Below, piece by piece: positions 50,613-59,639 of a stretch of DNA of 64,000 bases. Numbering within the stretch: position 1 is the first letter of the stretch; the number at the start of each line of letters is the position of its first letter. Source of the DNA: Parablautia sp. Marseille-Q6255 (GTDB lineage Bacteria > Bacillota > Clostridia > Lachnospirales > Lachnospiraceae); NCBI RefSeq assembly GCF_951230155.1, contig NZ_CATNVD010000019.1:1-64000 (forward strand), given 5' to 3'. Made by a program: the position numbers and the translations under genes. A model generated the notes under the pieces. It searched no databases. It saw only the letters and a list, made by a program, of their open reading frames with translations, and was not told the origin of the DNA.

Positions 50613-52007
50613 TTACAGGTAATTCAGCAGTCCGGTCGACTGCAAAAACAGGACAGCCATGATGACAGGCGTCACATAGCGGATCATAAATGAATAGAGC
50701 CTGCGCCGGGTAAAGCGGTGCCCGCTCGCCTCCATCTCTTCAATGATCCATTTCGGCTTGATGATCCAGCCGACAAAGATACACGTCAAAAATGAGATCG
50801 CCGGCATCAGAAAGCTGTTGCTTAAGTAGTCCATGACGTCAAGCAGCTGCGCGCTCTGACCGTTGGGCAGCGTCAGCTCAAAATAAAATACATTATATCC
50901 AAGGCAGATCACGGCAGCGGCCGCCAGAGACAGTATGCCGATGATCAGGCTCATTTTTTGACGTGTCTGGTGAAAGAGGTCCATGCAGCTGGCTACGAGC
51001 GTTTCCATAATGGAGACGCAGGAGGTCAGAGCGGCAAAGATCACCATGACAAAAAAGATGAGCCCGACGATGGTCCCGGCGGCTCCCATTTCCGCAAATA
51101 CCTTTGGAAGAGAGACAAACATAAGGCTCGGTCCGGACGCCATCCCGTCTGTCCCGGAGAATACAAATACGGCAGGTATGATCATCATACCGGCGAGAAA
51201 CGCCACTCCGGTATCAAAGATTTCAATCTGTCCCAATGATCTGCCAAGATTCACATCTTTTTTTACGTAGGAACCGTACGTGATCATAATTCCCATTGAT
51301 ACACTTAAAGAAAAGAAGAGCTGGCTCATCGCATCCAGCAATATTCCCAGGAAACGCTGCGGCGTCATGCCGGAGAGATCCGGGATCAGATACACGCCAA
51401 GTCCCTGCAGCCCGGTCCGTGTGACGCCGTCCGCGTCCGTGTGGGAGAGGGTGAGCGAAAAAATGGCAATGCCGATGATCAGCAGGAGAAGCCCGGGCAT
51501 GACAAAGCGGGAAAATTTTTCAATGCCTTTTTCTACTCCGCGGTACACGATAAATGCAGTTACGGCAAGAAATATAAGCATGAAGAAGACCGGCGATACG
51601 CGCGAGGTGATAAAATCTGTAAAGTACCCGTCTGCTGCCGCATCATCACCATGTCCGGTCAGATAGGTGACCGCATATTTTGTGATCCATCCGCCGATGA
51701 CAGAATAATACGTCATAATGAGCGCCGGAACGAGGAAGGTCAGGTATCCGAGGAATTTCCATCTGGGGCGGATCGCGCCGAAGGCGTGGAGCGCATTCTG
51801 CTTCGTGCGCCGTCCGATCGCGACGTCAGTTGCAAGCAGTGTGAACCCGAAGGTCAGGACGAGCACAAGATATACGATCAGAAACAGTCCTCCTCCGTCT
51901 TTTGCTGCAAGATATGGAAATCTCCAGATGTTTCCCACGCCGACCGCGCTTCCTGCCGCTGCCAGCACGAATCCGAGAGAACCGGTAAAGCTGCCTTTCT
52001 TTTTCAT
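50613..52007 (-). CDS. sodium-dependent transporter, NSS (SNF) family
   Basis: The 464-residue protein has about 11-12 membrane helices with the LeuT fold. The signature AAAGSAVGVGNIWRFPYLA near residue 15 forms part of the sodium and substrate site, and GGGLFLIVY follows. Bacterial members import amino acids such as Leu, Trp or Tyr with Na+. The substrate is not assigned. It faces the ThrE exporter genes, with ends two bases apart. Confidence 0.94.
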   Translation of the reverse strand: MKKKGSFTGSLGFVLAAAGSAVGVGNIWRFPYLAAKDGGGLFLIVYLVLVLTFGFTLLATDVAIGRRTKQNALHAFGAIRPRWKFLGYLTFLVPALIMTYYSVIGGWITKYAVTYLTGHGDDAAADGYFTDFITSRVSPVFFMLIFLAVTAFIVYRGVEKGIEKFSRFVMPGLLLLIIGIAIFSLTLSHTDADGVTRTGLQGLGVYLIPDLSGMTPQRFLGILLDAMSQLFFSLSVSMGIMITYGSYVKKDVNLGRSLGQIEIFDTGVAFLAGMMIIPAVFVFSGTDGMASGPSLMFVSLPKVFAEMGAAGTIVGLIFFVMVIFAALTSCVSIMETLVASCMDLFHQTRQKMSLIIGILSLAAAAVICLGYNVFYFELTLPNGQSAQLLDVMDYLSNSFLMPAISFLTCIFVGWIIKPKWIIEEMEASGHRFTRRRLYSFMIRYVTPVIMAVLFLQSTGLLNYL

Positions 52008-52286
52008 AATGTTACATCCCTTCTGTCTTCATTTCTGAGTCCCTATTTTATCAGGTGCGCCCGGAAAAGCAAATACAAAAAATTTCGTCTAAAGAAATTA
52101 AATGTTAAAAAAATTGAATCAGAGTAGAATTTCACACAAAAATGAAGTATGATGAGCGGAGAAAAAGAAGCCGGGAAAGGAAACGTATATTTTTACGAAA
52201 CTTTTTTGGCGAAGCATCGGCCGCCGTTCCAAAGAGCAGCTGCACAGATGGAGCGGGGAGCGATTTTTCAGGAGGGAGAGAAGGAT

Positions 52287-53009
52287 ATGAATCAGGTAAG
52301 CAGGCACGCGGGAGCACGGATACGGATGTACCGCAAGAGCCGCGGGCTGACGCTGCAGCAGCTTGCAGATATGGTGCATAAGAGCCGGGCGAGCATCAGC
52401 AAATACGAAAACGGGGAGATCACGCTGGACATAGAGACGCTCTGCGAGATCGCGCAGGCGCTCCAGGTGGAGGCGGCACAGCTGATCGACTATCAGGCCG
52501 CCGCGGAGCCGACGCGGGAGGCGTTCGTGGCAGCAGAAAAAAAGAGTCCGTTTTTTCAGGCCCGGCAGCTGTACTTTTATTTTTATGACGGGAGATATAA
52601 GAGACTGAAGGATGGCGTTATCCATATCCATGAGAAGGAGAATGAGCCGGGAAATTATGAGGCAAGCCTGTCCATCAGTTCTGTGACGCCGAATGGAAAA
52701 AGCAGTGATGTGTATTACAGCGGCAAAGTCCTTTACAGCGACATGCTGATCCGGTTTACATTTGTGAATCAGTACAATACGCTGGAGGAGGATCTTTTGT
52801 ATATATTCAATCCGCTGGAGCTGCGTGAAGCAACAGACGGTCTGCTGTGCGGGATATCGAGTGCGGATCTTGTACCGTGTGCATTCCGATGTCTGGTCAC
52901 CCTGAAGCCGCAGGAGCATACAGAGGAATTAAAAAGACAGCTCCTCATCACGAAGCAGGAAATGCAGAAGTGGCAGAAGCTGAATATGATGATCGTGGAG
53001 AATGCCTGA
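52287..53009 (+). CDS. XRE family transcriptional regulator with C-terminal sensory-like domain
   Basis: The 240-residue protein has a helix-turn-helix of the Cro/CI (HTH_3) type at about residues 10-65 (GARIRMYRKSRGLTLQQLAD in part, SRASISKYENGEITLDIETL) and a C-terminal part of about 150 residues that I do not recognise, beta-rich and ending in a coiled coil (HTEELKRQLLITKQEMQKWQ). The start at 52287 follows GGAGGGAGAGAAGG; 46 codons of open frame before it look non-coding. It is divergent from the NSS transporter gene and could control it. Confidence 0.85.
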   Translation: MNQVSRHAGARIRMYRKSRGLTLQQLADMVHKSRASISKYENGEITLDIETLCEIAQALQVEAAQLIDYQAAAEPTREAFVAAEKKSPFFQARQLYFYFYDGRYKRLKDGVIHIHEKENEPGNYEASLSISSVTPNGKSSDVYYSGKVLYSDMLIRFTFVNQYNTLEEDLLYIFNPLELREATDGLLCGISSADLVPCAFRCLVTLKPQEHTEELKRQLLITKQEMQKWQKLNMMIVENA

Positions 53010-53034
53010 AGACCGCAAGAGGACCGGGCAGAGA

Positions 53035-53081
53035 AAAAGGATGCCGCAGTGTATGTATCATACGCAGCAGCATCCTTTTGA
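53035..53081. terminator. bidirectional intrinsic terminator
   Basis: AAAAGGATGC (53035-53044) pairs with GCATCCTTTT (53070-53079), with an inner TGTATG/CATACG pairing. T runs on both strands serve the XRE gene and the convergent secreted-protein gene. Confidence 0.85.
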
Positions 53082-53127
53082 ATTTGAAGAAGAAACGATA
53101 CTGTGCCTGACGGCACACGCTTCGGTT

Positions 53128-54165
53128 TTATTCTGTAACAGCCTCTGTGACAGCCTCTGTCTCAGCAACTTCAGCAGCCAGGTCAGCAGCCTCAGATTCA
53201 GCCAGCTCGGCAGTCATTTCAGCCTCAGCAGCCAGATCTATGCTCTGTGCGGAAGCAACTGCCTCTTCCGGTACTGTGATCTCAGATACTGTGTCATATG
53301 ACATAACGATGTCAAGAGAAGCATCATTGACAGTAAGACCAACCGTAGACTCCGGTGCGCCCTCGGCAGCAGCCATACCTGTAGCGGAAGTCAGGAGCGC
53401 CTCAATGGTAGAAAAGTCGCTGCTGTTGAGATCCATATGCATCTTTACCGGAAGGAAGGTAGTCGTATCAACATAGTATTCTACATTCAGCGCGATCCCG
53501 TCCAGTACGGACAGTGCCAGTGCGATATCCTCATCCGCGGTAAGATCCTCGCCTGTGATAGCAGAGGTCTTTTCAAGAAGAGAGCTGATGGAAGCGGAGT
53601 CGATCGTTGCAGTGAGAAGGTAGCACTCTGTACCGTCTACATCAGCGGCTTCCGGTGCCAGTGTAAGCTCAATGCCAAGATCTGTAAATCCACCCATGTT
53701 TTCGGAAGCGCTCTTTACAAGATCTGTGAGCTCCTGCGCTTCTACAGCCATACCCTCCTGCAGATACCAGGTGCCCTCACCGGTAGCGGCATCCTCCAGA
53801 TAAGAATAGGATTTATATGCGCCGGTCTCGTCCGGTACCAGATACAGCTGCATGGACTGGGACTGACCTTCGCCGAGCATGGAAAACTCATAGGATCCCT
53901 CCATCTTCATGGAAAGCGGATCGAGAACTGCGTCATAGCTGAGATTTCCGGAAGCATTCAGGCCGAGTGTAGAGGTAGTCGCACCATCGCTGATATCGAC
54001 GCCTGCATCCAGATTTGCTGTGATGGCTGCGGAAGCGCTGTTTGCTGCCGCTACAGCCTCGCTCATCTGTGAGGAGATCGTGTCTGCCGTCTGAGCACTG
54101 TCAAAACCGCACAGCATGGAAACGGCACCAAGAGTAACAAGTCCTGCGAATAACTGTTTTTTCAT
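53128..54165 (-). CDS. secreted protein, LppX/DUF6612-like, unknown function
   Basis: The 345-residue protein has a signal peptide with a Cys at residue 19 (SMLCGF), though the lipobox is poor. The middle has repeated beta strands of the kind found in LppX/LprG-like lipid- or ligand-binding lipoproteins (LDPLSMKMEGSYEFSM, GTWYLQEG, VEYYVDTTTFLPVKMHMDL in part). The last 45 residues are a low-complexity Ala/Glu tail (EAVTEAVTE at the end). Family assignment is tentative. It has a strong own promoter and a 5' UTR of about 130 bases. Confidence 0.65.
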   Translation of the reverse strand: MKKQLFAGLVTLGAVSMLCGFDSAQTADTISSQMSEAVAAANSASAAITANLDAGVDISDGATTSTLGLNASGNLSYDAVLDPLSMKMEGSYEFSMLGEGQSQSMQLYLVPDETGAYKSYSYLEDAATGEGTWYLQEGMAVEAQELTDLVKSASENMGGFTDLGIELTLAPEAADVDGTECYLLTATIDSASISSLLEKTSAITGEDLTADEDIALALSVLDGIALNVEYYVDTTTFLPVKMHMDLNSSDFSTIEALLTSATGMAAAEGAPESTVGLTVNDASLDIVMSYDTVSEITVPEEAVASAQSIDLAAEAEMTAELAESEAADLAAEVAETEAVTEAVTE

Positions 54166-54304
54166 AAAAGTATTCCCCTTTTTTGTTTAGATTTTCCCCG
54201 TTTGCGGTGCTGCGGCTCGTTCAGCGAACGTATGGCACAACTGTCATGATCAGGATGCCTGCTAAAATCACCGGTCACTGCGCTTCGGTTTATTGAGTGT
54301 TCCC

Positions 54305-54333
54305 ATTATACCATTAATGAGATAGGGTGTCTA
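54305..54333 (-). promoter_or_regulatory. promoter of the LppX-like gene
   Basis: On the minus strand TAGACA (54333-54328) and TATAAT (54310-54305), extended by TGG, are 17 bp apart. The start site near 54298 leaves a leader of about 130 bases, with GC-rich stem potential and no recognised riboswitch. Confidence 0.75.
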
Positions 54334-54404
54334 CAGCAGAATCCGCCTGAAAAAAATTTTAAGGAAATCTACAGAATTTTGGCGTAAGATGCGAAAAAAA
54401 TTTC

Positions 54405-54432
54405 TTGAATAATAAGAGTGCTGTGGTATATT
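54405..54432 (+). promoter_or_regulatory. promoter of the folC operon
   Basis: TTGAAT (54405-54410) and TATATT (54427-54432), with TGG before the -10, are 16 bp apart. Confidence 0.65.
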
Positions 54433-54493
54433 GATTAAGGATGCCGCTGGCATATTGCAGGAAATGGAAAATGAAAAAGAGGCGAATGAGAAC

Positions 54494-55834
54494 ATGAATT
54501 TTGAAGATGCTGTTGCTTACATAGAAGAAGTACCAAAGTTTACAAAAAAGAACGGGCCGGAGAATACGCGCGAGCTGCTGCGCAGGATCGGGCACCCGGA
54601 GCGGCGGATGAAGGTGATCCACGTGGCAGGGACAAATGGAAAAGGATCGGTCTGTGCATTTTTATCTTCGATCCTGACGCTTGCGGGAAAGCGCACGGGA
54701 CTTTTTACCTCTCCGCATCTGGTCGATATCACGGAGCGCTTCCAGATAAATGGAGAGCAGGTGTCGCATGAGCTGTTTACGGATGCGTTTGTCCGTATCA
54801 AAAAAGAAGTAGATGAGATGATGCGGGACGGATTTGCGCATCCGGCGTATTTTGAGCTTTTGTTTGCTGCGGGGCTTTTGATCTTTGACGCATCCCGGGT
54901 CGAATATCTTGTGCTGGAGACAGGACTTGGGGGAAGACTGGATGCGACGAATCTCGTAGAAAAGCCAGTTGCCTGCGTACTGACGACGATCAGTCTCGAC
55001 CATATGGAGTATCTGGGAGATACGGTGGAAAAGATCGCGGCAGAGAAAGCAGGCATTATAAAGGAAGGCGTGCCGGTCATCTACGACGGACGCAATCCGC
55101 AGTCCGAGCAGGTGATCCTTGCGCAGGCAGAAAAGCTGCATGCTCCGGCATACCGCTACGATGCTTCTATGCGTGAAATCACTGGAAAAACGGATAAAAG
55201 CATTGATTTTATCTTCAATAGCAGGTATGATAAAAAGAATACAGACGCGGGGGAGGGCGTGCACACAGTGACCGAGCTGTATGAGAATCTGAAGGTTACT
55301 GTGCCGTATCTGGCTGAGTACCAGGTCACCAACAGCTCTCTGGCGATGGCGGCGCTTCGGGTGATCGACCCGTGCCGGACGATCAGTGATGAGCAGGTGG
55401 TCAGAGGGATCGCCGCGACCAGGTGGCAGGGGCGCATGGAGACGGTCCTGCCGGGCGTTGTATTTGACGGCGCTCATAATGACGACGGGATCCATGAGTT
55501 TATCCGCACGATGAGCGATGTGGAGAAGCACAGACCGGTGTCGCTGCTGTTCTCAGCTGTTGTGGAGAAGGAGCATGAAAAAATGATCCGGACGATCTGT
55601 GAGAGCACTTCTCCGATATCCATTGTCGTCACACAGGTCGGAGGGGCGCGTGTCGTTTCTGCACAGGAGCTGGCAGATGAGTTCAGAAAGTATACAAAGA
55701 CGGAGGTCCTTGTCAGGGAGGACGTCGCAGAAGCGTTTGAAACGGCACTTGCAAGACGCGGCGACAGCATGCTGTTTTGTGTCGGTTCCCTGTATCTGAT
55801 CGGGGAGCTGAAGGCGATCCTCGCCCGCAGATAA
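54494..55834 (+). CDS. folC: folylpolyglutamate synthase / dihydrofolate synthase
   Basis: The 446-residue ATP-dependent ligase adds glutamate to (dihydro)folate. It belongs to the Mur ligase superfamily: P-loop VAGTNGKGSVCAF near residue 44, TSPHLVDITERFQING, and the central ETGLGGRLDATN; a C-terminal domain begins around 295 with RWQGRMETV and FDGAHNDDG. The start at 54494 (MNFEDAVAYIEE) fits the family; an in-frame ATG at 54464 also has a plausible site. First gene of an operon with two small or membrane-linked proteins. Confidence 0.95.
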   Translation: MNFEDAVAYIEEVPKFTKKNGPENTRELLRRIGHPERRMKVIHVAGTNGKGSVCAFLSSILTLAGKRTGLFTSPHLVDITERFQINGEQVSHELFTDAFVRIKKEVDEMMRDGFAHPAYFELLFAAGLLIFDASRVEYLVLETGLGGRLDATNLVEKPVACVLTTISLDHMEYLGDTVEKIAAEKAGIIKEGVPVIYDGRNPQSEQVILAQAEKLHAPAYRYDASMREITGKTDKSIDFIFNSRYDKKNTDAGEGVHTVTELYENLKVTVPYLAEYQVTNSSLAMAALRVIDPCRTISDEQVVRGIAATRWQGRMETVLPGVVFDGAHNDDGIHEFIRTMSDVEKHRPVSLLFSAVVEKEHEKMIRTICESTSPISIVVTQVGGARVVSAQELADEFRKYTKTEVLVREDVAEAFETALARRGDSMLFCVGSLYLIGELKAILARR

Positions 55835-55848
55835 AAGGAGAGTTACAT

Positions 55849-56007
55849 ATGATCAATTATGAGGAAGAACTGAAGAAATTTCATCCGAGCATGGACGTCA
55901 ACGAGGCAGAAGATGCGATCTACAGCCGCGATCTGACGGATGTGACAGATATTCTGAAGGAAATGCTCAAGGAAGAAAAGAAGAACAAAAGGCAGGGGAA
56001 TTCATGA
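55849..56007 (+). CDS. small protein, 52 aa, function unknown
   Basis: The protein is acidic at the front and Lys-rich at the end (EEKKNKRQ), probably two helices: EEELKKFHPSMDVNEAEDAI and LTDVTDILKEMLKEEKKN. AAAAGGAG precedes the ATG at 55849. It sits 14 bases after folC, and its stop overlaps the start of the Zn-ribbon/TPR gene (ATGA), so it is surely translated with them. No family recognised. Confidence 0.75.
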   Translation: MINYEEELKKFHPSMDVNEAEDAIYSRDLTDVTDILKEMLKEEKKNKRQGNS

Positions 56008-57662
56008 GGTGTATATACTGTAATACCCCTCTGGCCGCGATCGACTACTGTCCGGGCTGCGGAGCCGATGTGACGATCCAGAAAAGGATCGTGCGGATTT
56101 CCAATCTGCTGTATAATGAGGGGCTGGAAAAGGCGCTGATCAGGGATATGAAAGGAGCGATCACCTGTCTGAAGCGCAGTCTGAAATTCAACAAAAACAA
56201 CACAGACGCAAGGAACCTTCTCGGACTTTGTTATTATGAGACGGGCGAGGCAGTGTCCGCGCTGTGCGAGTGGGTAGTCAGCAAAAATCTGCAGCCGGAG
56301 GCAAATCAGGCGGACTATTACCTGGATCAGCTCCAGAATAATAAAAACCGTCTTGATACGATCAATCAGACGATCCGCAAGTATAACCAGTCCGTGATGT
56401 ACTGTCGCGAGGACAATGAGGACATGGCGATCATCCAGCTGAAGAAGGTGATCAGCCAGAATCCGAAGCTGGTCAAGGCGTATCAGCTCCTTGCGCTGCT
56501 GTATATGAAGCGGCAGGAGTATGAGCGCGCCAGAAAGCTTTTGAAAAAGGCGGCGCGTATCGATACAACGAATACAACGACACTGCGCTACATACAGGAG
56601 ATCGAGGAGGCGACCGGAAAGGGGACAAACTTCGGGAAAAAGTACAAGCGGCAGGAAAAGGATACGGAGGACCGGATATCCGGCACCCTGCGCTATATGA
56701 GCGGTACGGAGATGGTCATTCAGCCGACGACATTCCGCGACAGCTCTACGATCGCTACAATGATCAATATTATCCTGGGGATCCTGCTGGGCGGAGCGAT
56801 CGTCTGGTTCCTCGTCGTGCCGGCGAACCGTCAGGCTGTCAATGATGAGGCAAACCGCCAGGTGACAGATGCAAATACAAAGCTTGCCACAGAGTCTGTA
56901 AAGGTACAGGAACTGCAGGACGAGATCGACGGCTATGTAGAGCAGGCCGAGCTTGCGGAAAAGGACAGAGACGATGCGCTTGCAAAGGCACAAAGCTATG
57001 AGGATCTGATGGCAGTCGCGAATCTCTACGTGACAGGAGACCAGGCGGGCGCAGCCAGTATGATCGCGAACTTAAATGGCGAGGATTTCACAGATAACGC
57101 AAAAACGCTGTATGATTCCCTGAGCGGTCAGGTAAAGAGCAGTCTGTTTACGCAGTATTATACCGCCGGTACGACGGCCTATGCGGGCGGCGATTATGCG
57201 ACAGCCGCAGAACAGCTGAAAAAAGCAGTAGAGAATGACCCGGAGCGCACAAACGCAAATCATGCGGATGCACTGCTTTATCTGGGGATGGCATATTACT
57301 TCCAGGGAGATACGAAGCAGGCGGACGCCGCGTTTAACCAGATCGTGAAGCACTTCCCGGATAAGGCGGCAAGTGTACAGGGGTATATTACTTCCACAGA
57401 TCCGGCAGACCCGGATGCGGCTGCTGCTGATCTGAGCGGTCTGGGCGCGGGCGCGAACGGAGCAGATGGAAATCCGCAGGGAGCGGATACAGGCAGTACC
57501 GGGCAGACAGACGCAGGCAGCACGCCTGCAGCGGATGCAGGAAATACAGGAGATGACGATATAACGATTTACGGAAATGATGATGCGTATGTGGCATGGA
57601 CAGATCCGACAACTGGCAAGCAGTACGATGTAGACGGAAATCTTTTGCCGGGACAGGAATGA
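56004..57662 (+). CDS. zinc-ribbon TPR membrane protein
   Basis: The 552-residue protein starts with a zinc ribbon (C3, C6, C16, C19). Tetratricopeptide-like helices follow to about residue 215 (DARNLLGLCYYETGE, KAYQLLALLYMKRQEYERARKLL in part), then one membrane helix at about 250-272 and an extracellular part with a coiled coil and further TPRs (YYTAGTTAYAGGDYATAAEQL, LLYLGMAYYFQGDTKQADAAF in part). The end is Gly/Asp/Thr-rich. It may be a scaffold linking cytoplasmic and outer-face complexes, but its role is unknown. It overlaps the preceding 52-aa gene by four bases. Confidence 0.8.
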   Translation: MRCIYCNTPLAAIDYCPGCGADVTIQKRIVRISNLLYNEGLEKALIRDMKGAITCLKRSLKFNKNNTDARNLLGLCYYETGEAVSALCEWVVSKNLQPEANQADYYLDQLQNNKNRLDTINQTIRKYNQSVMYCREDNEDMAIIQLKKVISQNPKLVKAYQLLALLYMKRQEYERARKLLKKAARIDTTNTTTLRYIQEIEEATGKGTNFGKKYKRQEKDTEDRISGTLRYMSGTEMVIQPTTFRDSSTIATMINIILGILLGGAIVWFLVVPANRQAVNDEANRQVTDANTKLATESVKVQELQDEIDGYVEQAELAEKDRDDALAKAQSYEDLMAVANLYVTGDQAGAASMIANLNGEDFTDNAKTLYDSLSGQVKSSLFTQYYTAGTTAYAGGDYATAAEQLKKAVENDPERTNANHADALLYLGMAYYFQGDTKQADAAFNQIVKHFPDKAASVQGYITSTDPADPDAAAADLSGLGAGANGADGNPQGADTGSTGQTDAGSTPAADAGNTGDDDITIYGNDDAYVAWTDPTTGKQYDVDGNLLPGQE

Positions 57663-57788
57663 CAGGGACCCGGATGACAGGGACCGGGATGCCGCAGGAG
57701 CGTTACAGTCAGATGTGACTGATGTGATCCAGGGGAGAAACCTCGGAGCAGGGGATGTTGCAGGGGGCTTCAGAATACAGAAATATCC

Positions 57789-57837
57789 AAAGGGATGGAG
57801 GGCTGTATTCCGGGGCGTCTGCGGCGTCCCTTTTTCT
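57789..57837 (+). terminator. probable terminator after the TPR gene
   Basis: AAAGGGA at 57789-57795 can pair with TCCCTTT at 57827-57833, with GC-rich internal pairing, followed by a T run. The stem is imperfect. Confidence 0.5.
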
Positions 57838-57932
57838 TGCAGTACGGAACAGTCGGAATAAGAAAATGCGGCTGCCAGATGCTTTCGGGAGGCGCTGCAG
57901 ATCAGATTTTATAGCGGGAGGATACGTTTGAA

Positions 57933-58268
57933 ATGGAACAGGTATTTACAATTTCAGGTACAACAATGACGGTGCATCTGCCGGCTGAGCTGGATCACCA
58001 CAATTCGGAGCAGATCCGAAAGGAGGCAGATCAGCTGATACGCACGAAAAACATACGGCGCGTGCTGTTTGATTTTTCACGCACGGTCTTTATGGACAGC
58101 TCAGGGATCGGGATGATCATCGGCAGATATAAGACGATGCGTTTTATGGGCGGAATGGTGGCGGCTGTCTGTGTCAGCGAGCAGATGCGCAGGATATTGA
58201 CGCTGTCGGGGATCTACAAGGTGATTGATATATATGAGGGAATTCCGCAGCAGATGCATCTGTGCTAA
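57933..58268 (+). CDS. spoIIAA: anti-sigma-F factor antagonist SpoIIAA
   Basis: The 111-residue STAS-domain protein frees sigma F in the forespore by binding SpoIIAB. The phosphorylated serine lies in MDSSGIGM at about residue 57, and the conserved FDFSRTVFMDSSG is present. GGGAGG lies upstream of the ATG, though at long range. First gene of the classical three-gene sporulation operon, with 18 bases to spoIIAB. Confidence 0.96.
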   Translation: MEQVFTISGTTMTVHLPAELDHHNSEQIRKEADQLIRTKNIRRVLFDFSRTVFMDSSGIGMIIGRYKTMRFMGGMVAAVCVSEQMRRILTLSGIYKVIDIYEGIPQQMHLC

Positions 58269-58286
58269 GACAGGGGGGAGAGGAGA

Positions 58287-58721
58287 ATGCAGCAAAATCA
58301 GATGAAACTGGAGTTTGACAGCCGTTCCTGCAATGAAGGCTTTGCCCGCGTGGCAGTGGCGGCGTTTATGACACAGCTCAATCCGACGCTGGAGGAGGTG
58401 GCGGACGTCAAGACCGCTGTGTCAGAAGCGGTGACGAATGCGATCATCCATGCGTATGAAGGAAAGGTGAGAACGATTGTGATCTCCTGCCGGATCGAGG
58501 GAGAGGAGCTTTATGTGGAGGTGCAGGATTTCGGGCGCGGGATCCCGGATGTGGCTCTGGCGATGCAGCCGCTCTATACGACAAAGGCAGAATGCGACCG
58601 CGCCGGGATGGGCTTTGCTTTTATGGAGGCATTCATGGATCACGTTGAGGTGACGTCTGTTCCCGGAGAGGGGACGCAGGTGAGGATGACAAAGCGGATC
58701 TCACATGACAGAGAAGAATAG
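58287..58721 (+). CDS. spoIIAB: anti-sigma F factor and serine kinase SpoIIAB
   Basis: The 144-residue GHKL-fold kinase binds sigma F and phosphorylates SpoIIAA. The N box is in VKTAVSEAVTNAIIHAY, the G1 box in VQDFGRGIPD and the lid-G2 region in CDRAGMGFAFMEAFMD. GAGAGGAGA precedes the ATG. The sigF gene follows after 18 bases. Confidence 0.96.
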   Translation: MQQNQMKLEFDSRSCNEGFARVAVAAFMTQLNPTLEEVADVKTAVSEAVTNAIIHAYEGKVRTIVISCRIEGEELYVEVQDFGRGIPDVALAMQPLYTTKAECDRAGMGFAFMEAFMDHVEVTSVPGEGTQVRMTKRISHDREE

Positions 58722-58739
58722 AAAGGAAAGGTCTGGCAG

Positions 58740-59462
58740 ATGGAGCAAACCCTGGAGCTGCTGAAACGGGTACACGAAGGGGATAAAAGCGCCAGAGAAC
58801 AGTTAGTAGAAGAAAATATGGGGCTGGTATATACAGTAGTACGACGCTTTTTGGGGCGCGGCTGCGAACAGGAGGATCTGGTGCAGATCGGAAGCATCGG
58901 TCTTTTAAAGGCGATCGATCACTTTGATACTTCTTACGATGTGCGGTTTTCTACGTATGCAGTACCAATGATCACAGGAGAGATCAGACGCTTTTTGCGC
59001 GATGACGGGATCGTCAAGGTCAGCCGTATCCTGAAGGAGGCGGCGGCAAAGGCATTTCGGGCAAGGGAAGCGCTGGAAAAACAAAAAGGGACGGAGCCTA
59101 CGATGGAGGAGATCGCACAGGAGACGGGGATCAGCAGGGAGGATCTGGCAATGGCGATGGAAGCAGTTTCCGAGGTAGAGTCGCTTAGTCAGACCATTTA
59201 CAGCGGAGACGGGACGCCGGTGCTCCTGGGCGACCGGCTGGCAGACCGCGAGGATCATAATGAGGCGCTGCTCAACCGGATGCTTCTGGCACAGCTTTTG
59301 GAGCTGCTGTCTGAGGATGAGCAGGAGGTGATCCGTCTGCGTTATTTTGAGGAGCAGACGCAGGTACAGGTGGCAAAGCGGCTGGGCATGACACAGGTGC
59401 AGGTGTCGCGCGCAGAAAAGCGGATCTTAAAAAAGCTAAGAGAGGCAGAGCGCGGCGCGTAG
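58740..59462 (+). CDS. sigF: RNA polymerase sigma-F factor
   Basis: The 240-residue sigma factor directs early forespore transcription. Region 2 is seen in ENMGLVYTVVRRFLGRGCEQEDL and QIGSIGLLKAIDHFD (segments), region 3 near EPTMEEIAQETGISREDLAMA (in part), and region 4 in LSEDEQEVIRLRYFEEQTQ with the HTH QVQVAKRLGMTQVQVSRAEK (in part). It completes the spoIIA operon. No clear terminator follows before the next promoter. Confidence 0.96.
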   Translation: MEQTLELLKRVHEGDKSAREQLVEENMGLVYTVVRRFLGRGCEQEDLVQIGSIGLLKAIDHFDTSYDVRFSTYAVPMITGEIRRFLRDDGIVKVSRILKEAAAKAFRAREALEKQKGTEPTMEEIAQETGISREDLAMAMEAVSEVESLSQTIYSGDGTPVLLGDRLADREDHNEALLNRMLLAQLLELLSEDEQEVIRLRYFEEQTQVQVAKRLGMTQVQVSRAEKRILKKLREAERGA

Positions 59463-59592
59463 CGCCGGATATCGGCTGGCAGGAAAAGCAGAGGCGGTCC
59501 GGACGGATCCGGCAGGGGAAGGGCTTCGGAGCGCTTTGGAGAAAAGTGACAGAAAATAGGAAGCGGGTCTTTTTCATTTTCAGGGATTATGG

Positions 59593-59598
59593 TATAAT
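59593..59598 (+). promoter_or_regulatory. extended -10 of the RelA/SpoT-domain gene
   Basis: TATAAT preceded by TGG gives a strong extended -10; the -35 region is T-rich without a clear consensus. The start codon lies about 40 bases on. Confidence 0.65.
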
Positions 59599-59639
59599 AC
59601 TAAGAGCACCTGGCGAGGCGATTTCGTTCAGGTCAGAAT

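Noticed and set aside
57850-57932. Sigma-H promoter for the spoIIA operon
   Set aside because: A GGAAT-like element is present near 57853, but no matching upstream AGGA element at the right distance was found.
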